From: an uncultured Spirochaetales bacterium
GTDB lineage: Bacteria; Spirochaetota; Spirochaetia; Sphaerochaetales; Sphaerochaetaceae
Direction: 5' to 3'
Assembly: GCA_944388965.1 (NCBI GenBank)
Contig: CALXKL010000004.1
Location: forward strand, 62,001-126,000
DNA: 64,000 bases
The notes under the pieces are model-generated. The model was given only the letters and a program-made list of their open reading frames with translations, did not search any database and was not told the DNA's origin. Position 1 is the stretch's first letter; the number at the start of each line of letters is the position of its first letter. Below are positions 40,893 to 49,523 of the stretch, piece by piece. Made by a program: the position numbers and the translations under genes.

Positions 40893-42158
40893 ATGAAGAA
40901 AGCTCTTACAGTTCTTCTCATCGCACTTGTCGCGATGACCAGCGTCTTCGCAGGTGGCAGCTCCGAGAGCAGCTCCGGCGACGGGACGACGAAGCTCACG
41001 CTCGCATTCTGGGACGTCTCCCAGAACAACTACATCAACGAGGTCATCGCAGCCTTCGAGGCCGCGAACCCCGGCATCACGATCGAGCTGCAGGACACCC
41101 CTTCGACAGAGTACATCACCAAGCTGAACACCCAGCTCAACGGCGGTAGCGATGTCGACATGTTCTTCGTCAAGGAGGCCGACAAGACCAAGACCTTCTA
41201 TGACAGGGGACAGCTGGCGGACCTCACTCCGTACATCGAGGCAGCAGGCATCGACATGAGCACCTACAACGGCACCGATGCCAACTTCATCTTCGACGGC
41301 AAGACCTATGGCATGCCCGTCAGGACCGACCAGTACGTCCTGTTCTACAACAAGGACATCTTCGATGCGGCCGGCCTTCCCTATCCCGACAACGACATGA
41401 CCTGGACCGAGTTCGAGCAGCTTGCTGCACAGCTCACGAGCGGCGAGGGAGCCAACAAGGTCTACGGCGCACACTTCCACAGCTGGAACGCATGTGTCCA
41501 GAACTGGGGCGTCCAGGACGGCGAGCACACCATCATGTCCGGCGAGTACTCCTTCTTCAAGCCTTACTATGAGATGGTCCTGAGGATGCAGGAGGCCGGT
41601 TCCTGCATGGACTACGGCACGATCCAGGGCTCCGGCATCGGCTACACCGACGTCTTCGCCCGCGGCCAGGTCGCGATGCTTCCGATGGGTTCCTGGCTGA
41701 TCCAGACCATGATCCAGCGCTGCAGCACCGGTGAGTCCACGGTCAACTGGGGCGTCGCGGTCATTCCTCACGCCGAGGATGTGCCCAACGGCTACACTGT
41801 CGGTGCAACGACCCCGATCTGCATCAACAACGCATCCAAGAACAAGGACGCCGCATGGAAGTTCGTCGAGTTCCTGACGGGCCCCGAAGGCGCACAGATC
41901 CTGGCCGAGTGCGGACAGGTTCCCGCCCTCTCCGGCAACTACCTTGACGTCTTCGCGGCAGTCGAGGGCATGCCCGAGGGAGTCGTGGACGGACTGTACG
42001 CGACCCACATCTCCCCTGACCGCCCCGCAATGGACAAGGTCACGGAGATCGACCAGATGCTGCTTGCAGAGCATCAGCTGATCCTCCTCGGCGAGGAGAC
42101 TGTCGATGAAGGCATCGCCAACATGAACAGGAACTACGCCGAGATCATGGGCAACTGA
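40893..42158 (+). CDS. ABC transporter sugar-binding protein (family 1)
   Basis: A 421-residue extracellular solute-binding protein of the MalE/oligosaccharide class. Signal peptide cleavage is predicted after SVFA (residue 20), with a Ser/Gly-rich start of the mature protein and no lipobox Cys. Family blocks are LTLAFWDVSQNNYINEVI, GKTYGMPVRTDQYVLFYNKD and KDAAWKFVEFLTGPEG. It captures oligosaccharides for the two permeases that follow. AAAAGGAG lies before the ATG; a longer frame upstream has no support. No ATPase is encoded in the operon, so a shared MsmK-like ATPase is expected elsewhere. Confidence 0.93.
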   Translation: MKKALTVLLIALVAMTSVFAGGSSESSSGDGTTKLTLAFWDVSQNNYINEVIAAFEAANPGITIELQDTPSTEYITKLNTQLNGGSDVDMFFVKEADKTKTFYDRGQLADLTPYIEAAGIDMSTYNGTDANFIFDGKTYGMPVRTDQYVLFYNKDIFDAAGLPYPDNDMTWTEFEQLAAQLTSGEGANKVYGAHFHSWNACVQNWGVQDGEHTIMSGEYSFFKPYYEMVLRMQEAGSCMDYGTIQGSGIGYTDVFARGQVAMLPMGSWLIQTMIQRCSTGESTVNWGVAVIPHAEDVPNGYTVGATTPICINNASKNKDAAWKFVEFLTGPEGAQILAECGQVPALSGNYLDVFAAVEGMPEGVVDGLYATHISPDRPAMDKVTEIDQMLLAEHQLILLGEETVDEGIANMNRNYAEIMGN

Positions 42159-42177
42159 TCCAGGTCTTTGACATCAT

Positions 42178-42206
42178 AAGGGCTGCCTGTCGGGCAGCCC
42201 TTTTTT
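42178..42206 (+). terminator. Rho-independent terminator/attenuator after the binding-protein gene
   Basis: Stem AAGGGCTGCC/GGGCAGCCCTT with a 4-nt loop and a T-run. It lies within the operon, so it should give partial termination and excess binding protein. Confidence 0.8.
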
Positions 42207-42241
42207 CCCAAGAGACAAAAAACAGACAAAGGAGGAAACGG

Positions 42242-43162
42242 ATGGCTGAAAAGAAGGAGAAGACCATAGCCGAGATGAAGGCGACCTCGCTCAGGCGCAA
42301 GAACGCACTCATCGGCTATTCGTTCATAGCCCCCAATTTCATCGGCTTTGCAATATTCATACTTTTCCCTGTCCTGTTCACCATCGCCCTGTCGGTAATG
42401 GACTGGGACGGATTCAACGCCATGCAGTTCGCGGGACTGGACAACTTCCAGTCGATATTCCGCGACCGCGTGTTCAGGTCGTCGTTCTGGCTTACGCTGG
42501 TGTATGTGGTATTCACGGTCGCACTGACCCTGCTGGCCTCGCTGGGCCTGGCATGCGCCCTGAACAAGAAGATCACGGGACGCGACGCCTTCAGGGCGGC
42601 GATCTTCTTCCCGTACGTCGCATCGATGATCGCCATCGGCGCCGTGTGGAAACAGCTCTTCGAAGCGAGCAACGGTCCGATCAACCATCTTCTCAGGACG
42701 ATCGGCATATCCAACCCGCCGGGATGGTTCTCTTCGACGGACTGGGCGATCTGGGGCGTCATCATCGTCGCGATCTGGAAGTACATGGGCTACTACATGC
42801 TGATCTACCTCGCAGGACTGCAGGACATTCCGGCCCAGCTGTACGAGGCGGCCACCCTGGACGGAGCCACCGGCTGGCAGCGCTTCATGAAGATCACCCT
42901 TCCCATGCTCACTCCCAGCACGTTCTTCGTCTTCATAATGCTGACGATCAACAGCTTCAAGAGCTTCGACCTGATCTATGCACTGACACAGGGCGGACCG
43001 GGAACCAGCACGACGCTGCTGTCCAACTACATCTACAACCAGACGTTCGTGTACTGGGACTACGGAAAGAGCGCTGCGGCATCGATCATACTCTTCGTCA
43101 TCGTACTGGCGGTCACGATCGTCCAGTTCCGCGGTGAGAAGAAGTTCACCGACTACCTTTGA
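42242..43162 (+). CDS. Sugar ABC transporter permease (MalF/UgpA type)
   Basis: A 306-residue inner-membrane permease with six hydrophobic segments and the EAA loop YEAATLDGATGWQRFMKITLP (about 201-221) that contacts the ATPase. The N-terminus is cytoplasmic and Lys-rich. CAAAGGAGG precedes the ATG. It pairs with the next permease. Confidence 0.93.
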   Translation: MAEKKEKTIAEMKATSLRRKNALIGYSFIAPNFIGFAIFILFPVLFTIALSVMDWDGFNAMQFAGLDNFQSIFRDRVFRSSFWLTLVYVVFTVALTLLASLGLACALNKKITGRDAFRAAIFFPYVASMIAIGAVWKQLFEASNGPINHLLRTIGISNPPGWFSSTDWAIWGVIIVAIWKYMGYYMLIYLAGLQDIPAQLYEAATLDGATGWQRFMKITLPMLTPSTFFVFIMLTINSFKSFDLIYALTQGGPGTSTTLLSNYIYNQTFVYWDYGKSAAASIILFVIVLAVTIVQFRGEKKFTDYL

Positions 43163-43177
43163 TGGAGGGATAGCGAA

Positions 43178-44011
43178 ATGATGATTGAAAAGAGAAGCCC
43201 CGTCAAAACAGTGCTCATCTACGTTCTTCTGATCGTGCTGACCATCGTCACCCTCCTGCCGCTGGTATGGATGCTCTCGGCGTCCTTCAAGCTCTCCAGC
43301 GAGGTCTTCACCTTCCCGATCAAGTGGATTCCCGAGACGTTCCACTGGGAGAACTACGTCACCATCTGGCAGAAGATCAACCTGGCCACCTACACGTTCA
43401 ACTCGTTCAAGCTGTCGATAATAATCACGCTGATACAGCTGATCACAAGCTCGTTCGCGGCCTACGGATTCTCCAAGTGCCGCTTCCCCGGCCGCAACGG
43501 ACTGTTCCTGGCCTACATCGCCACGATCGCCATCCCATGGCAGGTCTACATGCTCCCGCAGTACATCATGATGCAGAAGATGCACCTGATCGACACGCAC
43601 CTGGCCATCATCCTGCTGCAGAGCTTCACGGCCTTCGGCGTGTTCCTCCTCAGACAGTTCTACATCTCGATTCCGGACGAGCTTCTGGAGGCCGCCAGAA
43701 TCGACGGACTGTCGGAGTACGGCACATTCGCCCGCATCGTCCTGCCCCTGACAAAGCCGGCCATGGCCACGCTGACCATCATGAGCTTCGTCACCGTGTG
43801 GAACGACTACATGGGACCGATGATCTACTTCAACAGCGACAGGAACAAGACGATCCAGCTGGGAATCCAGATGTTCACTGGAATCTACTCCACAGAGTAC
43901 GGCCTGATCATGGCGACCAGCGTGCTGGCAATCATACCGGTCCTGGTCGTCTTCCTCGCCTTCCAGCGCTTCTTCGTCGAAGGCATCGCATCGAGCGGAC
44001 TCAAGGGCTGA
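43178..44011 (+). CDS. Sugar ABC transporter permease (MalG/UgpE type)
   Basis: A 277-residue permease with six hydrophobic segments, the motif LPLVWMLSASFKLSSEVF near the N-terminus and the EAA loop LLEAARIDGLSEYGTFARIVLP (about 170-191). It ends in the typical FVEGIASSGLKG. GGAGG precedes the ATG. It is clearly similar to the permease at 62644-63480. Confidence 0.93.
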   Translation: MMIEKRSPVKTVLIYVLLIVLTIVTLLPLVWMLSASFKLSSEVFTFPIKWIPETFHWENYVTIWQKINLATYTFNSFKLSIIITLIQLITSSFAAYGFSKCRFPGRNGLFLAYIATIAIPWQVYMLPQYIMMQKMHLIDTHLAIILLQSFTAFGVFLLRQFYISIPDELLEAARIDGLSEYGTFARIVLPLTKPAMATLTIMSFVTVWNDYMGPMIYFNSDRNKTIQLGIQMFTGIYSTEYGLIMATSVLAIIPVLVVFLAFQRFFVEGIASSGLKG

Positions 44012-44029
44012 GCCGTTCACGACCCGAAC

Positions 44030-44064
44030 AGAAGGTCCCAGGGGTGTACATCCCGGGGCCTTCT
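44030..44064 (+). terminator. Hairpin after the permease genes
   Basis: AGAAGG/CCTTCT outer stem with nested CCC/GGG pairs. It has no clear T-run. It separates the transporter genes from the lyase gene 15 bp further on. Confidence 0.5.
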
Positions 44065-44078
44065 GTCATGATAAAGAC

Positions 44079-46004
44079 ATGAGAAAGAGAATCTACCTGG
44101 ACGATACGCTTTCGTACATCCGCCACTGCTCGCAGGATCCCGACTGGACAAGGCAGCTGCTGGATATCGCGGACAAGGCAGTCGACAACACCTTCATCTT
44201 CACCGACCGCTACGAGATGGAGCGCTGCACGAGGCCTGTGCACTTCGACGGCGCTATAGACTGGAACCACATCCCCTTCGGCGACCAGGAGTGGTGCTTC
44301 GCCTTCAGCAGGCACACCTTCCTGGTGAACCTGGCAAGGGCCTACTCGCTCACGCGGGACGAGAAGTACCGCGACGCCTGGATCAGGCTGTTCGAGGACT
44401 TCTTCCACAACACGACGATTGACGAGACCACGAGAGAGAGGTCCTGGCGCACATTGGAGTGCGGGATAAGGATCGAGAACTACATCAGGAGCATCGAGAT
44501 CTTCGAGGATGCGAAGGCGCTGCCTGACGACGTCATGAGAGACATCGACGCCTTCCTCGCCACCCATGTCGACTACCTACTGGAGGCCCACACGGCCTTC
44601 CACAGGCTGTCCAACTGGGGCGTCCTGCAGGACCACGGGCTGCTGCTTGCCGCATCCTGGCTGTCGATGGAGGATGTCCAGAAGGAGGCGCTCAGGCGTC
44701 TGGACGAGGAGATCCGGTTGCAGACCATGGACGACGGTATCCACTGGGAGCAGAGCACCACATACCATGCGGAGGTCCTGCATGCCGTGCTCGACAGCCT
44801 GCTGGTCGCGACCCGTCTGGGTCTGGACATCCCCTCCTCCCTGATGGAGCGCACACACCTGCTGGCCAGGGGCCTTGCCGGCATCGTTAGGCCTGACGGA
44901 ATCTGCCACCTGTTCGGTGACAGCGACGAGATGGATGTACGCGACATCCTGATGAAGGCCGCCGTGCTGTTCGACGACGGCGAGCTGTCCTGGATCGCAC
45001 AGGGCGGAGCCGACAACGACTTCTACGCCTCCTTCCCTCTGGACCAGAGGCTCCCGGAACCCGTCGCCATCGCGGACCGCTCGCGCTTCTTCCAGGACAC
45101 GGGCAACGTCATACTCGCCCTGTCGTCGGACAGCGAGGTGCGCTTCCACTGCGGTCTGTACGGAAGCGGGCACGGACACTTCGACCAGCTCCACTTCGAC
45201 ATCTGGCACAAAGGCGTGGAAATCATCACCGACAGCGGCCGGTACACCTACGTCGACGGGAAGGAACGCAGGCATCTCAAGGGGAGCTTCGCCCACAACA
45301 CCATCATCGTAGACGGACAGGAGATGGCCAAGATGACGGACAGCTGGGGGGTCGAGGACTTCGCCGAACCGCTTGCGATGGAGGCGAAGGTGACCGGAGC
45401 GGTCAAGTACGCATCGTCGGCGCATCTTGGCTACATGAAGCGTGGCGCTCTTCCACGGCGCAGCATCCTTACGCTGGGCAGCCGTTACGTCATCGTGTTC
45501 GACAATGTCGCATCGTCAGACGAATGCGACATCGACACGCTGTTCCACATCGACGAGGGGACTGACGTGAAGAGGCTCGGCGATGACGTCTTCTCGCTTT
45601 CAAAGGGGAATGCGAAGGCTTATATGGTGTTCGCAACGCCCTGTACGACCACGCTTGGAGAGAGCGTGATGTCGAAGCGCTACAACGAGCTGCTGCCATG
45701 CCCTCTCATCACGGCAAAGACGAAATGCACGGGAAGGCTTGTCAACCTGACGGTGATCTGTCTGACGGATGACCTGCCGACGATCAAGAGGGAGAAGGTG
45801 TACAAGCCGCTGTCCGGCCTGCAGCTCGACGAGTCCGTCGCAGCCGGTCTCGTTATAGAGGACAAGGAGGACCGCTGGACGGTCTGCACTGCCGCCACCG
45901 AAATCCCATCGGGAGGCTTCCTCACCGCCTGCGGCGATGCCCAGTGCTACGCCAGGGTGTTCGTGAAGAGGAACGACGAGCCCGTGACAGTGCTCAAGTA
46001 CTGA
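44079..46004 (+). CDS. Heparinase II/III-family polysaccharide lyase
   Basis: A 641-residue protein with an N-terminal alpha/alpha toroid (TLECGIRIENYIRSIEIF, NWGVLQDHGLLLAAS) and a C-terminal beta-sandwich heparinase II/III-like domain (CGLYGSGHGHFDQLHFDIW, SDSGRYTYVDG-like, GSFAHNTIIVDG). Such lyases cut uronic-acid glycosaminoglycans by beta-elimination. No signal peptide is visible, so it would act on imported oligosaccharides. The next genes are unrelated. A weak -10 (CATGAT) lies six bases before the ATG. With the sulfatase and glucuronidase it points to heparan- or chondroitin-like substrates. Confidence 0.86.
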   Translation: MRKRIYLDDTLSYIRHCSQDPDWTRQLLDIADKAVDNTFIFTDRYEMERCTRPVHFDGAIDWNHIPFGDQEWCFAFSRHTFLVNLARAYSLTRDEKYRDAWIRLFEDFFHNTTIDETTRERSWRTLECGIRIENYIRSIEIFEDAKALPDDVMRDIDAFLATHVDYLLEAHTAFHRLSNWGVLQDHGLLLAASWLSMEDVQKEALRRLDEEIRLQTMDDGIHWEQSTTYHAEVLHAVLDSLLVATRLGLDIPSSLMERTHLLARGLAGIVRPDGICHLFGDSDEMDVRDILMKAAVLFDDGELSWIAQGGADNDFYASFPLDQRLPEPVAIADRSRFFQDTGNVILALSSDSEVRFHCGLYGSGHGHFDQLHFDIWHKGVEIITDSGRYTYVDGKERRHLKGSFAHNTIIVDGQEMAKMTDSWGVEDFAEPLAMEAKVTGAVKYASSAHLGYMKRGALPRRSILTLGSRYVIVFDNVASSDECDIDTLFHIDEGTDVKRLGDDVFSLSKGNAKAYMVFATPCTTTLGESVMSKRYNELLPCPLITAKTKCTGRLVNLTVICLTDDLPTIKREKVYKPLSGLQLDESVAAGLVIEDKEDRWTVCTAATEIPSGGFLTACGDAQCYARVFVKRNDEPVTVLKY

Positions 46005-46028
46005 ACCGGAGACAAAACATATCGGTCC

Positions 46029-46061
46029 ACAGGGGGAGACGGGGCACCAGGCTCCCCCTGT
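46029..46061. terminator. Bidirectional terminator hairpin
   Basis: Perfect 10-bp stem ACAGGGGGAG/CTCCCCCTGT between convergent genes (lyase and ferredoxin-flavodoxin protein). Confidence 0.65.
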
Positions 46062-46067
46062 TCCGTC

Positions 46068-46829
46068 TTATAGAAGGAAGATCTCGTTCTTCCGTCTCCC
46101 GGAACACTTTGCAGCGAAGGTTGTCTCCGCCGCCCTGTACGCCTCGTCATGGTAGCCTCTCGAGGAGACGGGACAAACGTCGATGCATGCGCCGCAGGAG
46201 ATGCACGCCGAAGTGTCGCTCATGCGCGGGTCGGCCCTGTCGACGGCTCCTGTGGGACAGATGCCGGCACAGGCCATGCACCGGATGCACCTGTCATCGC
46301 CACAGGGGTGGAACGAGGAGCCCTTGAAGACAAGGCTGTCATGGTCCTCCCGGCCTGGAAGCGCAAGGCGCCCCGTCCTGCCGATGGACTCCAGAGCCCT
46401 TTTTGCAAACGAACGGGCCTCATCGAGGTCGTCGTCATCCGGACGGTCAGCCGCCACTGACGGGAAGATGGAATGACGGGCCACGAAGGCTGCACCGGCA
46501 ACGACTGTGAACCCCCTCTCCTCCAGGAGGGTGCGCATCTGGACAAGGGCGTCGTCGTAGTGCCTGTTGCCGTAGACGGCGACGATGATCGCAGGAGTGT
46601 CATGTCCCAGGAGAAGCACCGCGCTGTCGCGGCACAGTGCGGGGATGAAGCCTCCGTACACAGGCATGGAGAAGACAAGAAGATCGTCATGGGAGATGTC
46701 CGCCTCCCTTCGCTCTTCCCTCCTCAGCCAGTTCGAGGAGATTGTCGGCAAGCCGATGGCGGTGCATACCGCCCTGGCGTACGAAGCGGTGGTTCCGCGG
46801 GCGCTGAAATGTATGTCGTGGACTGTCAT
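46068..46829 (-). CDS. EFR1-family flavodoxin-ferredoxin protein
   Basis: A 253-residue fusion. The N-terminal flavodoxin-like domain begins IHFSARGTTASYARA (phosphate loop, about 6-20) and has FSMPVYGGFIP (about 52-62). The C-terminal domain has two 4Fe-4S motifs, CIRCMACAGICP and CISCGACIDVCP. It probably shuttles low-potential electrons in the cytoplasm. A longer frame starts at 46859, but the ATG at 46829 fits the family and has TAGAAT seven bases upstream. Confidence 0.9.
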   Translation of the reverse strand: MTVHDIHFSARGTTASYARAVCTAIGLPTISSNWLRREERREADISHDDLLVFSMPVYGGFIPALCRDSAVLLLGHDTPAIIVAVYGNRHYDDALVQMRTLLEERGFTVVAGAAFVARHSIFPSVAADRPDDDDLDEARSFAKRALESIGRTGRLALPGREDHDSLVFKGSSFHPCGDDRCIRCMACAGICPTGAVDRADPRMSDTSACISCGACIDVCPVSSRGYHDEAYRAAETTFAAKCSGRRKNEIFLL

Positions 46830-46836
46830 GATACGG

Positions 46837-46866
46837 ATTCTACCACATGGGCCGGCCATGTTTCAG
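46837..46866 (-). promoter_or_regulatory. Promoter of the flavodoxin-ferredoxin gene, leaderless type
   Basis: Minus strand CTGAAA (46866-46861), 18 bp, TGG-TAGAAT (46842-46837), then seven bases to the ATG. No ribosome site. Confidence 0.6.
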
Positions 46867-47029
46867 GCGCTTCTTATGTCACAAGTCGGGAACACCGTGT
46901 CATGGCGGAGAGCCGGAACCGCCTTCTCCTATGGAGAAGCGGGTACACCACATGAAGGACGCCTTCCTGCCCTGTATGGCATTTCCATCACATATGGTGT
47001 ACACTTGAGTGCAACTGGAGCGAATACTT

Positions 47030-47788
47030 ATGACACGACTCAGGACGGATGCATCGCGGTCGATGCCCAAGGCCACGCATATCGCGGGACTTCTTGAAAA
47101 GGCGATTCTCAACAACGAGTACAGACAGGGGGACTATCTGCCCAGCCAGAAGGAGCTGAGCGAGAAGTTCTTCGCCTCGTCGCGCTCCCTCCGCGAAGCC
47201 TTCAAGATACTGGAGGCCAAGGGGCTGATCGAGGTCAGCCAGGGCAAGAGGGCCTACGTGAAGACGAACCGCCTGGACCAGTACGTCGAGTCGCTGTCCA
47301 TGTCCATGTTCGCCCAGGACAACCCCGACAGGAAGCTCTATTCGGACCTTCTCGAGGTCCACATAACCCTCGAAGTGTCGGCGGCGAGGGAGCTCAGCCG
47401 TTCGCCGGAGCGCATCGCCATCGTGAAGAACATGGAGAGCACTCTGGACCAGATGAGCCGCGACCTCGCCATCATAGAGACCAGCGGAGACAAGGACGCC
47501 ATCCAGGACTTCCAGACCTGCGACTTCAACTTCCACCTGGCGGTGGTCGGTTCGAACGACAACATCGTCTTCCGCTCCATCTACAACTCGCTCTCGCCAC
47601 AGCTGAAGAAGATAATGGCATCCCTGCCGGAGACTCTGGACGAGAGGCGCAAGAAGGTGCGCGAATACGGCTATCTCGTGGATGCGCTCAGGGACGGACT
47701 GACCGACCTGGCCGTCGCCATGACGCTGGTATACACCACGAATCTCAGACAGAAGTTCAACTCCACCTACGAGGACGGCAGGAAATGA
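47030..47788 (+). CDS. FadR/GntR-family transcriptional regulator
   Basis: A 252-residue regulator. The N-terminal winged helix is GDYLPSQKELSEKFFASSRSLREAF (positions about 30-54). The C-terminal FCD ligand domain has the metal-type His/Asp residues in the segments DFQTCDFNFHLAVVGS and the later helices. The start is the ATG at 47030 with GGAG nine bases upstream and a TACACT box at 47000-47005. It overlaps the ABC ATPase gene by 4 bp, so they form one transcript. Ligand unknown. Confidence 0.87.
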   Translation: MTRLRTDASRSMPKATHIAGLLEKAILNNEYRQGDYLPSQKELSEKFFASSRSLREAFKILEAKGLIEVSQGKRAYVKTNRLDQYVESLSMSMFAQDNPDRKLYSDLLEVHITLEVSAARELSRSPERIAIVKNMESTLDQMSRDLAIIETSGDKDAIQDFQTCDFNFHLAVVGSNDNIVFRSIYNSLSPQLKKIMASLPETLDERRKKVREYGYLVDALRDGLTDLAVAMTLVYTTNLRQKFNSTYEDGRK

Positions 47789-48570
47789 GCGGCACGCCCC
47801 TGCTCTCGATTGCGCATGCAAGCGTCAGGAGAGGCGGCAAATACATTCTGGACGACGTCTCCTTCGACCTGTACGAAGGGCAGAACACCGCGATCATAGG
47901 CCCCAACGGTGCCGGCAAGAGCACTCTCGTGAACGTCATGTGCCGCGAAGTGCACCCTCTGGCAAGGGTCGAGTACTCCTATTCGCTGTTCGGAAGCACC
48001 CGCTGGCCGGTGGCCCGGCTGCGTCTGGTGCTCGGCCATGTAAGCCAGGCGGAGACGATGCTCATCGACACGACCTACACCGTATACGAGATCGTGCTGT
48101 CGGCACTGTACTCGGCCATCGGGCTGGACTTCCACATCACCCCCACCGACGAGGACAGGAGAAAGGCCCTGGAGGCCATCGCCAAGGTCGGGCTGACACA
48201 TCTGATGGACAAGCCGGTCAACACCCTCTCCTCCGGTGAGAAGGCCAAGACCCTGATCGCGCGCAGCGCCGTCAACGACCCTCCCGTCATGCTCCTGGAC
48301 GAAGCCAGCAACGCCCTGGACTTCCCAAGCCGTGCGGAGTTCAGACGCACCGTCTCCTCATACGCACGCGAGGGCAAGACGATCGTCATGGTCACCCACG
48401 AACTGGCGGAGATCATCGAGGAGGTCAGCCGCGTGGTCGTCATGAAGGGTGGACGCATCGTCGCCGACGGCCCCAAGGAGGAGATCCTGGACGAGGACCT
48501 GCTGAGCGAGGTGTACGGCCAGAGGGTCTACATCGACCGCCGTGGCGGCCTGTACACCGCCTGGTGCTAG
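47785..48570 (+). CDS. ABC ATPase without a partner permease
   Basis: A 261-residue single ABC domain with Walker A GPNGAGKST (39-47), the signature LSSGEKAKTLIAR (about 147-159), Walker B VMLLDEASNALDF and the switch His in VTHEL. No permease or binding protein is adjacent, and the protein resembles ModF/YlmA-type stand-alone ATPases. It is coupled to the upstream GntR gene (ATGA). It may pair with a distant permease or act in regulation; its role is unknown. Confidence 0.85.
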   Translation: MSGTPLLSIAHASVRRGGKYILDDVSFDLYEGQNTAIIGPNGAGKSTLVNVMCREVHPLARVEYSYSLFGSTRWPVARLRLVLGHVSQAETMLIDTTYTVYEIVLSALYSAIGLDFHITPTDEDRRKALEAIAKVGLTHLMDKPVNTLSSGEKAKTLIARSAVNDPPVMLLDEASNALDFPSRAEFRRTVSSYAREGKTIVMVTHELAEIIEEVSRVVVMKGGRIVADGPKEEILDEDLLSEVYGQRVYIDRRGGLYTAWC

Positions 48571-48645
48571 CGGAAAAAGACGCAGGTGCGACAGCATATG
48601 TCGTCGTGAATCCCTCACAATGGTCCATGAAGGGAGGTCTCCTGC

Positions 48646-48873
48646 ATGGATGATGTAAGAATCGACGAAGAGGATATCGCGGTCTTCAGGAAGGTGCTGG
48701 CGTACTATTACCTGTGCGACGCCTTCACGTGGTGCCGCAGGAACGGGCTCGAGTGCGACGGGAATCTTGCACGCAACATGGCTTCCGCCATGCAGTGCGA
48801 TGATGCACGCGGTCCCTGGTACTGGTCACGTTTCGAACAGGCGTACGAAAAGTGCCGCGACCTGCTCATCTAG
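48646..48873 (+). CDS. Small hypothetical protein
   Basis: A 75-residue acidic protein with four Cys (CDAFTWCRRNGLEC near 25-38, and one at about 51) and aromatic C-terminus (GPWYWSRFEQAYEKCRDLL). GGGAGG precedes the ATG. I do not recognise it. The spacing and coding bias make it a likely real gene, 60 bp before the flavoprotein gene. Confidence 0.6.
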   Translation: MDDVRIDEEDIAVFRKVLAYYYLCDAFTWCRRNGLECDGNLARNMASAMQCDDARGPWYWSRFEQAYEKCRDLLI

Positions 48874-48932
48874 CGCCCCTCATCCCTTCCATTCCTCCAC
48901 CCTTGGTTTATAATTCATTCAAGGAGGGACTC

Positions 48933-49523
48933 ATGAAGCGATGCAGTCTCATAATCCACTCCGTGAGTGGGAACATCTACATAATCGGTGAATACCTCAG
49001 GCAGAAGCTCGTCGAGCTCGGCGTGGACGCCAGACTCTACAGGGTCGAGGACAGCGACCTGCACATACTGGCCAACAGGATGGACAGCGTGAACCAGTAC
49101 TACGAGGACATCCTGGAGCTTCCGGTGGCCAGCGAAGAGACGCTGCTGAAGTCTGACATGATAATACTCGGCGCCCCAACCCGCTTCGGCAACATGACGG
49201 CGGAGATGAAGGCCTTCATCGACAGCACGTTCCCGCTGAGCGAGACGCGCGCTCTGGAAGGGAGGCTGTTCGGCTGCTTCACCAGCTGCACGCATTCGAT
49301 CTGCGAAGGAAGCCATGCGCTCGACTCCATGCTCTACTGGGCGCAGAACATGGCGCTGATACACATCCCATATGGAGTGCATACTGAGATACAGCTGTCC
49401 AACCAGCCGGTGGCCGGAATCGTCCATCTCGAGGGCAAGGAGAACGCGATCAGGCCATCCGACCGTCTTGGCGGCGTCATAGAGACATACGCAAGGGCCG
49501 TGGCGGAGTACCTTGCCGACTAG
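48933..49523 (+). CDS. Flavodoxin-like NAD(P)H-quinone oxidoreductase family protein (WrbA-like)
   Basis: A 196-residue flavodoxin-fold protein. The phosphate loop is HSVSGNIYIIGEYL (9-22), in which SGN replaces the usual STGN. APTRFGNMTAEMKAFID (about 82-98) is the typical WrbA block. It binds FMN and probably reduces quinones by two electrons. The ATG at 48933 has AAGGAGGG before it and TATAAT at 48909-48914. A frame open from 48852 is not supported. Confidence 0.87.
   Translation: MKRCSLIIHSVSGNIYIIGEYLRQKLVELGVDARLYRVEDSDLHILANRMDSVNQYYEDILELPVASEETLLKSDMIILGAPTRFGNMTAEMKAFIDSTFPLSETRALEGRLFGCFTSCTHSICEGSHALDSMLYWAQNMALIHIPYGVHTEIQLSNQPVAGIVHLEGKENAIRPSDRLGGVIETYARAVAEYLAD

Noticed and set aside
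42134-44020. 628-codon minus-strand frame opposite the permeases
   Set aside because: Its translation is rich in Asp, Gln, Glu and Arg and lacks hydrophobic cores, as expected for the antisense of membrane-protein genes.
46830-47029. Possible small gene or gene remnant between the ferredoxin and GntR genes
   Set aside because: Only short frames and promoter elements are seen. Nothing supports a product.
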